A DNA stretch of 64,000 nt, taken from contig NZ_RHOY01000016.1 in the NCBI RefSeq assembly GCF_003946725.1, positions 17,924 through 81,923 on the forward strand, given 5' to 3'. The position numbers and the translations under genes were made by a program. The DNA comes from Agrilactobacillus yilanensis (GTDB taxonomy: Bacteria > Bacillota > Bacilli > Lactobacillales > Lactobacillaceae). The stretch's first letter is position 1, and each line of letters starts with the position of its first letter. This document shows, piece after piece, positions 57,229 through 64,000 of the stretch. Under the pieces are notes generated by a model. It was given only the letters and a program-made list of their open reading frames with translations, had not been told where the DNA came from and did no database searches.

Positions 57229-57396
57229 TTACGCCTTACTCACAAGCCAAGTTCGGGCTTATAACGGTTTTGCTTTCTGAAACGCGTTCCAAAAGACTGA
57301 TTTTTGTGCTTAGCTACGTCTAACTTGTAAGCGAAAACCGCTCACGGCGTTAGCCTAGGCTATGCTCAAAATCAACCCGTCTTTTGTCCCGCTCTT
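57229..57396 (-). repeat. Solitary hairpin repeat unit plus a truncated unit
   Basis: A full unit of the unit-1 type in minus orientation lies at 57280-57396 (AAACGCG...CGCTCT). Next to it, 57229-57275 is the inner part of a unit-4-like element (CTTACTCACAAGCCAAG, CGGGCTTAT) lacking its outer arms. The full unit begins two bases after the stop codon of the L,D-transpeptidase gene, in the convergent gap. Confidence 0.85.
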
Positions 57397-57397
57397 T

Positions 57398-58756
57398 TTA
57401 ATAAACGATAACGGGTGTGCCGGTGGTGACTTGGTCATAAAGTTGGGCCATGATGTTTGGGGGTGTGTTGATGCAGCCGTGGGAGCCGTTGGTTTGATAC
57501 CAGGTGCCGCCGTATTGGGGTTGCCATGGGGCGTCGTGGATGCCGATGCCGGTGCTGTCAATTGGGAGCCAATATTCTACGGGGGAGGCGTAATCACTGC
57601 CATCTTCATTTAGGCCTTTTAAGACGGTATGGCGGTCTTTGTTCCAGATCACAAAAACACCAATCGGCGTATCTTGACCGGGTTTTCCGGTGACGATGGG
57701 GGTTTCAAGAACGACTTGGCCTTTTTGATAATACCAAAGATGTTGGGCGCTTTTACTGACTTCGATATAGGTGTCACCAATATCAATACCTTGATCATTG
57801 TAGTTGTAGCCTCGCGTTAATGGCTGTCGGGTGAAGTCGGTGCCGTTTAGCAGCTGTTGGCTTAAAATGGCGGCTTCTTGGGCGATTTGTAAGCTCCAGC
57901 CATAGGTACCGGCGGGCACTTGCACAACTTGGCCGTCATGGGTTTTGAACGCTCTAGTTTTATCAATGGTGCCAAACTGGTCGGAGAGTTTTTGAATATA
58001 AGCGGTGACAGCTGCTCGGTCAATTTCAATGGTGTTACTTTGATAAGTTAACCAACTCATAATTGTTGTTTTAGGAATTTGTACGGTTTTACCAAAGATT
58101 TGATAGACGATTTTTTGTTGGGCCAGCTGGTTTAAACGGGTTAAAGCCGCTGTTAGTGCCGGTGGCTTTGGGGATGCCGGGGGTTTTTGATAGGCGGCTT
58201 GGATATTAATGGTTGTGCGCCCCTGCTGCAGTTGCCGCTGGATGAGCGGTGTTAATTTCTCTGGGACAAGGACTGCTTGTGTCTTATTTTTTGAAAAAGC
58301 AAAGCCGGTCTTTGTTTTCACAATGGTTGGTGCTGAAATGGGGACTGGTTTTGTTTTTGTTTTGGCTAAAACGGCTTGATTGAGCGATTGAAGTGATGTC
58401 GAAGAGACTTGATAAGGCAACGGTTGGGCAGCTTTTGAGGCGCTGGGCTTAAAAAGATGCAGCGGCCAGGCCCAAGGATTTTGCTGGGCTTTTAAGATTT
58501 TTAACTGCTGGGTATAATCATGTTTTAAATGGAGTGCTTGTCCAGTGGTTTGAACGATTAACTGCTGCTTTTTTACGATGCGAATTGTTTTTTTGGCGAG
58601 TTGCTGCTGTAAACTGGTATTGGCTTGAGCAATTGTTTTACCAGCGATGGTTAGACCTGAAAGCGTCGTATTGGGACAAAAGACGGTTTGGTAATGGGTC
58701 ACGATTAAACCATAAATGAGGCAAAGGCCACCTAATAAACTGGCGAGTTTAATCAT
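57398..58756 (-). CDS. L,D-transpeptidase with peptidoglycan-binding-like domains (452 aa)
   Basis: An N-terminal signal-anchor (about 5-22), a central region with two related segments resembling the L,D-transpeptidase-associated peptidoglycan-binding domain, and a C-terminal YkuD domain (about 330-452) with IHDAPW and the catalytic SHGCINTPP (Cys428). It forms 3-3 cross-links or attaches groups to peptidoglycan. ATG 58756 has no near ribosome binding site. An AGGAGG (plus-strand CCTCCT 58789-58794) lies 8 bp before an in-frame CTG at 58780, which may be the real start and would add MFRFKLPF. A terminator-bearing leader precedes it. Confidence 0.9.
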   Translation of the reverse strand: MIKLASLLGGLCLIYGLIVTHYQTVFCPNTTLSGLTIAGKTIAQANTSLQQQLAKKTIRIVKKQQLIVQTTGQALHLKHDYTQQLKILKAQQNPWAWPLHLFKPSASKAAQPLPYQVSSTSLQSLNQAVLAKTKTKPVPISAPTIVKTKTGFAFSKNKTQAVLVPEKLTPLIQRQLQQGRTTINIQAAYQKPPASPKPPALTAALTRLNQLAQQKIVYQIFGKTVQIPKTTIMSWLTYQSNTIEIDRAAVTAYIQKLSDQFGTIDKTRAFKTHDGQVVQVPAGTYGWSLQIAQEAAILSQQLLNGTDFTRQPLTRGYNYNDQGIDIGDTYIEVSKSAQHLWYYQKGQVVLETPIVTGKPGQDTPIGVFVIWNKDRHTVLKGLNEDGSDYASPVEYWLPIDSTGIGIHDAPWQPQYGGTWYQTNGSHGCINTPPNIMAQLYDQVTTGTPVIVY

Positions 58757-58813
58757 AAACGGTAATTTAAAACGGAACAGGGATGTAACCTCCTAAAATG
58801 TTGAGTCAGCTGT

Positions 58814-59027
58814 AAAAAAAGAAACTAGTGCTATCGTCATAGCCCTAGTCCCCCTAATGATTGTTCTGTGAAGTTGGTTAAGTTGGTAATACTTTGAATC
58901 TGACAAGCTCACTACTAAAATTGAATACATCAATCCGCGCATAGGATTAAACGAAGTTCGCAAACAGGTCTTTATTTATTCACCACCTTACAGGAGACAA
59001 TTGTATCATATAAAATATCATTTTACA
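58814..59027 (-). promoter_or_regulatory. Promoter and long leader with terminator upstream of the L,D-transpeptidase gene
   Basis: Minus-strand promoter TGTAAA (59027-59022), 16 bp, TACAAT (59005-59000). The leader of about 210 nt contains a hairpin AATCC/GGATT and a tandem ACCAACTT repeat. Before the gene lies an intrinsic terminator ACTAGGGCTAT / ATAGCACTAGT with a T7 run (58849-58814). AAGGTGGT near the 5' end can pair with either ACCAACTT copy. The layout is that of a transcription attenuator or riboswitch; no known class is recognised. Confidence 0.6.
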
Positions 59028-59070
59028 CGTTTTTAATTTAATAATATGACATATCATTGGCGGTGGACAC

Positions 59071-59128
59071 TAAAAAATAGCCTACCAAGTTATTAGCAAA
59101 ATTACTAATAAAACTTAATAGGCTATTT
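59071..59128 (-). terminator. Terminator of the Bce-type operon
   Basis: Read leftward: AAATAGCCTA / TAGGCTATTT with inner helices AAGT/ACTT and ATTAG/CTAAT, then T6. It lies about 24 bp after the permease stop. Confidence 0.88.
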
Positions 59129-59151
59129 ATTTAACTTTTTTAAAACGCGCT

Positions 59152-61134
59152 TTAAGATTGTCGTTCTACGATCTTATAATAAGCTTTAGCTGTTAATTGG
59201 TAAACGATAAAGTAGATGATAACAAAAATCGCGACAGTAGCGATGGTTGTCCAAAGGATTAAATCACCATTCACTAAACCGAAAACTAATAATAGATTTT
59301 TGATAAATGAGAAGGCAAAGACTAAGTGAATGATGGCCATAATGATCGGGAAGAAGAACACGGTCATAATCTGACTATGAATTACTTTTTTAATCGCTTT
59401 ACGATCCATCCCTACTTTTTGAAGAATTTCAAAACGCTTTTTATCATCTAAACCTTCAGAAACTTGTTTGTAATAAATAATCAAGGCGGTGGCCAAAGTA
59501 AAGGCTATACCGAAGATGATACCTAGGAATAAGAAACCACCAGTGATATAGTTACTTGTTTCTTCATACTCGTCTTTTGATTCAAGAAAGGCGGTGGTGT
59601 GTGTTTTGGCAAGGTCTTTTTTGATAGTGTCTTTAAAGGCGATCCGCGTTTTATGGTTCGGGGCTTTAAAATCAAAAAAGGTTTTAACAGTTGGGGCTTG
59701 GCTAGCTGCTTGACCAGGATAAGCGGCCTTTAGAATTTTGTCGATACTTGCTTGATTCGGCATTACTAACAGGATCATATCAATAGGCGTACGTTGTTGC
59801 TTGAAGTTAGGTAGACTGTGGATCGTTCTTTGAACAACTAAGTCCGTGCCGTTAATTTGGAAATGGCGACCAGGTAGACTGCCGCGGACGGGGTAAGCAA
59901 TTACTTGATGTCCGCTGATATTGGCTTTGTCTTTAGCCAGGCGTTCATAAGTCTGAGTGGTGATGAACTGCATGTTTATAGTATCTGCGTTGTAACTTTT
60001 GTTTGGGTCTAAAGTTTGGTAACCTTGCGCTTTTTTTGTAAACGGTACTTCGTAGACAGAAACGCGATTTTTTTCGGTTATCTTGACGTTTGGATATTTA
60101 TCCTGGGCGTCAGCGATCGCTTTGTCTACAGCTTTTAAACTTGTGGTTGTACCGGGTTCATTAACTTGAATCGAAAGGTCATAAGGGTACAAGCTGGTGA
60201 CGGTATCCGCACGGCCAATGTACAAGCTGACAGTTGTCGCCATCGTAACTAAAACCATGGTGGATAAAATACAAATACTTGCTAAACCAGCCGCATTTTG
60301 CTTCATCCGGTAAATCATGTTAGAGACGGAAATAAAATGATTGGCTTTGTAATAAAAATTAGGCCGGTGTTTCAAAAATTTCAGTAAGGTGACACTACCG
60401 GCAATGAATAAGCAGTAAGTCCCGATAATGACTAAAACGATAGCTACAAAAAATAGGCTAATGGCGTCTAATGGTGTTTTGATAGTCACAGCCCAGTAGT
60501 AGCCTGTACCTAAAGTAAGGAGACCAATAATAGTGATCAACCATCTAGATTTTGGTTCTTTTTCCCCAGAGCGATCACTGTGCAGTAATTCAATGGGGTT
60601 TGTTCGACGAATGCGTAAAATATCAATTAGCAGCAATAAAATATAAATGATTAAGAACATTACGGTAACTAATAAATAAACACTGCCAGCAACATGGAAA
60701 CCAAAGGCAGATTGTGCACCCAGTAGTTTGCGTAAAATTAAAAAGCTTAATTTACCAAAAACAAAACCGGTGATTAAACCCGCAATAATACTCATCAAAT
60801 AGCTAAAAACATTTTCCCAAAAAACTAACCGGTATAATTCGCGCTTGCCCATGCCTAAGACATTATAGAGGCCAAATTCGCGCTGCCGTTGTTTAAGTAA
60901 GAAACTGTTGGTATAGATAGCAAAGATCACAGAGAAAATAATGATAATGTTGCCGCCTAAACCAAACATCATTTGTGCTGAGGCACCCCCAGGTAGTTTT
61001 GCCATATCGGGGTTAGTTATAATCAATTGGGCAACTGTATTTAATGCCACTAGAAAAATCATTGAAATAAAAAACGGTAAATAAGCACGTTTGTTTTTTC
61101 GAAGATTTTGGAAGGCTAATTTTACAAAAAACAT
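59152..61134 (-). CDS. BceB-type ABC permease, antimicrobial peptide resistance (660 aa)
   Basis: An FtsX-like permease of BceB/VraG architecture. The first segment is near the N-terminus, segments 2-4 form the FtsX block (about 55-185), more segments follow, then a large extracellular domain (about 310-515) and the last three segments. These permeases detect and remove peptide antibiotics such as bacitracin or lantibiotics and signal to their histidine kinase. The gene is 1 bp after the ATPase gene. Peptide specificity cannot be predicted. Confidence 0.9.
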   Translation of the reverse strand: MFFVKLAFQNLRKNKRAYLPFFISMIFLVALNTVAQLIITNPDMAKLPGGASAQMMFGLGGNIIIIFSVIFAIYTNSFLLKQRQREFGLYNVLGMGKRELYRLVFWENVFSYLMSIIAGLITGFVFGKLSFLILRKLLGAQSAFGFHVAGSVYLLVTVMFLIIYILLLLIDILRIRRTNPIELLHSDRSGEKEPKSRWLITIIGLLTLGTGYYWAVTIKTPLDAISLFFVAIVLVIIGTYCLFIAGSVTLLKFLKHRPNFYYKANHFISVSNMIYRMKQNAAGLASICILSTMVLVTMATTVSLYIGRADTVTSLYPYDLSIQVNEPGTTTSLKAVDKAIADAQDKYPNVKITEKNRVSVYEVPFTKKAQGYQTLDPNKSYNADTINMQFITTQTYERLAKDKANISGHQVIAYPVRGSLPGRHFQINGTDLVVQRTIHSLPNFKQQRTPIDMILLVMPNQASIDKILKAAYPGQAASQAPTVKTFFDFKAPNHKTRIAFKDTIKKDLAKTHTTAFLESKDEYEETSNYITGGFLFLGIIFGIAFTLATALIIYYKQVSEGLDDKKRFEILQKVGMDRKAIKKVIHSQIMTVFFFPIIMAIIHLVFAFSFIKNLLLVFGLVNGDLILWTTIATVAIFVIIYFIVYQLTAKAYYKIVERQS

Positions 61135-61135
61135 G

Positions 61136-61897
61136 TTAGTCCTCCTTTGATAACAAGGCGGTCATCGTTTCGGCGATCATTTCTAAGAACTGCTGATTGG
61201 TCATCTCGCCACGATAGAGTTGGTGGAAAACTAAGCCGTCTTTAATAAATAAAACGCGTTTTGCCCGACTTGCTGCAATGGAACTGTGGGTAACCATTAC
61301 GATTGTCTGGCCTTGTTGATTAATTTGTTGGAAAACTTCCAGTAATTGATCTGAAGTATGGGAATCTAAAGCGCCCGTAGGTTCATCCGCAAGTAGTAAT
61401 TCAGGCTTAGTGATGATGGCTCTGGCCACAGCGACACGTTGTTGTTGGCCCCCAGATAATTCATAAGGAAATTTTTCCAATAAGGCTTGAATACCTAATG
61501 ATTTGGCTACTTGATCTAATAGTGGCAACATTTCTTTTAAAGCCATGCGTGATAACACAAGGGGCAATAAAATATTGTCCTTAACGGAAAAAGTATCTAA
61601 TAGATTAAAATCTTGGAAGACAAAGCCTAAATGCTGGCGCCGAAACGCAGCGGCTTCTTTTTCAGAAACGGTTTTGAGATCGCGGCCATCTAACATCACT
61701 TGACCGGAAGTGGGTTTGTCTAAGGTTGCTAAAATATTAAGTAGCGTACTTTTCCCGGAACCAGATTCCCCCATGATTGCCACGTATTCACCGGCTTCAA
61801 CTTCTAATTGGATATCACTTAAGGCCTCGATGGCAACACCGCTGCGGCGGCTTTGATAGATTTTTTTAAGATTATTGACTTCTAATAACGCGGTCAT
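61136..61897 (-). CDS. BceA-type ABC ATPase (253 aa)
   Basis: Walker A GESGSGKST, Q-loop FVFQDFNLLDTFSV (typical of the MacB/BceA group), signature LSGGQQQRVAVARAI, Walker B LLLADEPTGALD, H-loop VTHSS. It energises the adjacent BceB-like permease. ATG 61897 with AGGAGG. A 124-bp gap with three inverted repeats separates it from the kinase gene, so it may have its own regulated promoter. Confidence 0.93.
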   Translation of the reverse strand: MTALLEVNNLKKIYQSRRSGVAIEALSDIQLEVEAGEYVAIMGESGSGKSTLLNILATLDKPTSGQVMLDGRDLKTVSEKEAAAFRRQHLGFVFQDFNLLDTFSVKDNILLPLVLSRMALKEMLPLLDQVAKSLGIQALLEKFPYELSGGQQQRVAVARAIITKPELLLADEPTGALDSHTSDQLLEVFQQINQQGQTIVMVTHSSIAASRAKRVLFIKDGLVFHQLYRGEMTNQQFLEMIAETMTALLSKED

Positions 61898-61922
61898 ATT
61901 AATGAACCTCCTGATGTTTTGT

Positions 61923-62005
61923 GGATAAGTCTATCCTACTGTTTTTGGAGGCAAAAACCTACTTACATAAATAGCACCAAACTTACAATAGTGAAAGTTT
62001 GGTGC
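61923..62005 (-). promoter_or_regulatory. Three inverted repeats before the ABC genes, possible response-regulator operator
   Basis: GGATA-n4-TATCC (about 61923-61936), GTTTTTG-n4-CAAAAAC (61941-61958) and GCACCAAACTT-n10-AAGTTTGGTGC (61974-62005). Inside the last, CTTTCA-n4-TGTAAG on the minus strand resembles BceR-type operators (two short arms separated by 4 bp). Which one is a protein site and which an RNA hairpin is not clear. Confidence 0.5.
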
Positions 62006-62021
62006 AGCTATTAGATTTGGG

Positions 62022-63029
62022 CTATTTAAAAGCAGTGGGTTCATGGGTTAACTGTTTTGGAAAAGTTAAGGTGAGGGTAGTGCCTTTGCCTAATGTCGAG
62101 GTTAAGACTAAGTGAATGCCGATTCTAGTGGCGGCGGTTTTGCTTAAGTAAAGGCCTAAGCCGCTGGCACGCTGATACTCGCGGCCGTTATAACCGGTGT
62201 AGCCTTTTTCAAAAACCCGGGGTACATCTTCAGGACGAATGCCAATGCCGGTATCGCTAATAATTAGCTGCTGGTTGGTAAAGCGAATAGTTAGCTTACC
62301 GTGATGGGTGTACTTTAAGGCGTTAAAAATAATTTGTTCTAAAATAAAAGTGAGCCATTTAGCATCTGAGATGACTTTTTGATCTAAGTTTTCTAAAGTC
62401 AGTTGAATGTCTTTTTTAGAAAAGAATAAGGCATATTTTTTAACAACGGTCTTAATCAAAGGGGCTAAAGGCAAAGTTTTAATGACTAAATCTTCATGAT
62501 TAAAGTTTTGGCGCAGATAACTTAACATCATCTGTAAATAGTCATTGACTTGCACGAGTTCTGATTTAATAGCCACAGGATCTGGATGCCGATTAGTTTG
62601 GGTGATTAAGTCTAAAGCAGCTAGAGGTGTTTTGATTTGATGCAACCAGAGGCCAAAATCATCTAATAGGTTCTTTTGTGCTTTCATGTAAGTTTCAGTT
62701 TGTGCTTCTTTTTGGGCCAATAAATTAGTGACTAATAACTGATAGGCTTTTTCGGTATCGTTGATTGCCACTGGTAAAGTGAGGTGCGCATGCTGATAGA
62801 GGGGTCTGGTGGCTAAGAATGCCAGCTGTTTTTGCGTCTTAACGTATTTTGGATAAGCGATCACAAAATCAACGACTAATAAAAAACTGGTGAACAAAAG
62901 GCCATCAAAATAAGCGGTTAAGTCTAAGTCGTATAGATAAAAGGTAAATAGAAATAGCCCGCTAATAAGTACGTAAAAGAGATATAATTTTCGTTGCTTA
63001 TGCAAAAAACTGACAAGATAATGGTTCAT
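62022..63029 (-). CDS. Intramembrane-sensing histidine kinase, BceS type (335 aa)
   Basis: Two transmembrane helices in the first 60 residues with only a very short extracellular link, the hallmark of BceS-like kinases that sense through their ABC partner. DHp domain with phospho-acceptor His130 in FGLWLHQIKTPLAA. ATPase motifs EQIIFNALKYT (N), DTGIGIRPED (G1), GLGLYLS (G2). The start overlaps the response-regulator stop by 4 bp. Confidence 0.93.
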   Translation of the reverse strand: MNHYLVSFLHKQRKLYLFYVLISGLFLFTFYLYDLDLTAYFDGLLFTSFLLVVDFVIAYPKYVKTQKQLAFLATRPLYQHAHLTLPVAINDTEKAYQLLVTNLLAQKEAQTETYMKAQKNLLDDFGLWLHQIKTPLAALDLITQTNRHPDPVAIKSELVQVNDYLQMMLSYLRQNFNHEDLVIKTLPLAPLIKTVVKKYALFFSKKDIQLTLENLDQKVISDAKWLTFILEQIIFNALKYTHHGKLTIRFTNQQLIISDTGIGIRPEDVPRVFEKGYTGYNGREYQRASGLGLYLSKTAATRIGIHLVLTSTLGKGTTLTLTFPKQLTHEPTAFK

Positions 63030-63718
63030 TGTTCGGTACCTGAAATAAAGTAGCCTTTGTTTTTAACGGTTTGAATCAGATCTTTAATACCAAAGGCGGT
63101 CAGTTTTTTTCGTAGACGCGTTAGATTGACGGCTAAGGTATTGTTGTCGATGAAAGCATCACTTTGCCATAAAGCTTCAATAATCGTTTCTTTAGCAACC
63201 ACTTGGCCTTGATGCTGGCATAATGTTAGTAAAATACGGGATTCGTTGGGGGATAGAGATAAGCTAGCTTGTTGATCGGGGGCTTTGATGCTGTTTTCTG
63301 TAGGAGTAAAAGTGTAGTCTTGAAAATTAAAAGTCACGGCGGCTTGGCCATATTGATAACTGCGGCGTAAGAGTGCCTGGATTTTGGCTAGTAGTAAGTT
63401 TAGATCAAAAGGCTTTGCCATAAAATCATCGGCACCCATATTCATTGCCATAATTTGATTCATTTGTTCTTCTGCTGAAGATAAAAAAATGATTGGTACT
63501 TCCGACTGAGCCCGAATTGCCTTGCACCAATAAAAACCATTAAAATAAGGTAATGAAATATCAATTAAGACCAATGCCGGTTGTTGTTCGGCAAATTCAA
63601 TATCAATTTTTTGAAAGTCGGTTGGACTGAAACAATCGTAACCCCACTGGTTCAAAAAGTTCTTTAAAGCAGTGACGATGGTTGGATCATCTTCAATAAT
63701 AAAAATTTTATTTTCCAT
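63026..63718 (-). CDS. OmpR-family response regulator, BceR type (230 aa)
   Basis: A receiver domain with acidic pair EDD, phospho-acceptor Asp53 in LVLIDISLP, and Lys in AKPFDLN, then a C-terminal winged helix (about 130-228; NESRILLTLCQHQGQVVAKETI, VNLTRLRKKL). First gene of the kinase-regulator pair; it should activate the ABC genes downstream when the module detects an antimicrobial peptide. Confidence 0.94.
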   Translation of the reverse strand: MENKIFIIEDDPTIVTALKNFLNQWGYDCFSPTDFQKIDIEFAEQQPALVLIDISLPYFNGFYWCKAIRAQSEVPIIFLSSAEEQMNQIMAMNMGADDFMAKPFDLNLLLAKIQALLRRSYQYGQAAVTFNFQDYTFTPTENSIKAPDQQASLSLSPNESRILLTLCQHQGQVVAKETIIEALWQSDAFIDNNTLAVNLTRLRKKLTAFGIKDLIQTVKNKGYFISGTEQ

Positions 63719-63800
63719 AGTTGAACCTCGTTGTTAAGATAGGTCAATTATAGCAAAAAGATAAGGTGAGACAAAAGTGACGTTGTGGCCAAACTAAATA

Positions 63801-63840
63801 GAGACCAGTTCAAAATTATATTTTGAACTGGTCTCTTATT
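63801..63840. terminator. Perfect long hairpin, probable terminator
   Basis: GAGACCAGTTCAAAA / TTTTGAACTGGTCTC, 15 bp perfect stem with 5-nt loop. The T-run after it is interrupted (TTATTG), so termination rightward is only probable; the gene it serves lies outside or is not seen. Confidence 0.6.
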
Positions 63841-63856
63841 GTTTGGTTGCGTTTTT

Positions 63857-64000
63857 CCCGCTCTAAACGCGCTCACCAACACTGATTTCTGCATATAACT
63901 ACGCCTTACTCACAAGCCAAAACCGGGCTTATGTCGGGTCTATTTTGTGTGAGTTTTCTTAAACGCGCTCCAAAAGACTGATTTCTGCGCTTAGCTACGT
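63857..64000 (-). repeat. Array 4 of the hairpin repeat, cut by the window edge
   Basis: A CGCTCT end at 63859-63864 is followed by a variant unit (63864-63959), with AAACGCG at its start, inner CTTACTCACAAGCC/GGGCTTAT like unit 4, and degenerate outer arms. A unit of the unit-1 type starts at 63961 (AAACGCGCTCCAAAAGAC) and runs off the window. Confidence 0.85.

Noticed and set aside
63801..63840. Attachment site or IS end at the perfect 15-bp inverted repeat
   Set aside because: The short loop makes a simple RNA hairpin the easier explanation, and no matching copy is seen in the window.

Overview
The window is a chromosomal segment from a low-to-mid GC Gram-positive bacterium, almost certainly a member of the Lactobacillaceae. 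The evidence is the strong AGGAGG-type ribosome binding sites, frequent TTG and GTG starts, a T-box leader, a complete citrate lyase / oxaloacetate decarboxylase cluster of the Enterococcus/Lactobacillus type, and a Firmicutes-type replication origin. The species cannot be fixed from this sequence alone. No rRNA, tRNA, CRISPR array, prophage or transposase gene was seen.

Left part (1-10180): citrate fermentation. The 3' end of citG, a small unknown gene and a leftward CitMHS citrate transporter lie beside a rightward operon oadH-oadD-oadB-(oadG-like)-citC-citD-citE-citF-citX-oadA. Citrate is imported, split by citrate lyase to acetate and oxaloacetate, and oxaloacetate is decarboxylated by a membrane Na+-pump decarboxylase whose gamma subunit seems split into two small proteins. 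Next (10181-13022) come an unassigned candidate structured RNA and a T-box-controlled methionine pair, metA (homoserine O-acetyltransferase type) and metY.

Centre (13023-33810): an array of long hairpin repeats, two membrane protein genes and an aldo/keto reductase lead into the origin region. Leftward run dnaA, dnaN, yaaA, recF, gyrB, gyrA, rpsF, ssb and rpsR; rightward run rpmH, rnpA, yidC, khpB, mnmE and mnmG. oriC has two parts. One is a DnaA-box cluster between rpmH and dnaA. The other is a dnaA-dnaN intergenic region with a textbook DnaA-trio tract.

Right part (33811-64000): a PadR regulator pair, a HAD phosphatase, a GntR regulator divergent from a complete branched-chain amino acid type ABC importer (SBP, two permeases, two ATPases, plus a CBS/ACT protein), fructose-bisphosphate aldolase, class 1A dihydroorotate dehydrogenase, two MFS exporters, a cold-shock protein, an APC permease, biotin ligase, dCMP deaminase, cell-envelope proteins, two OsmC-family genes, an ammonium transporter behind two perfect GlnR boxes, an L,D-transpeptidase with a terminator-bearing leader, and a Bce-type two-component/ABC antimicrobial-peptide module.

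The most notable unexplained feature is a dispersed family of hairpin repeats of about 117 bp, at 13025-13545, 53355-53848, 57229-57396 and 63857-64000. Different units keep their helices while changing the helix sequence, and share an invariant CTAG/CGTA internal loop. Two otherwise near-identical copies differ by three compensatory base-pair changes. This points to a structured RNA (or single-stranded DNA) element under selection, not a simple sequence repeat.
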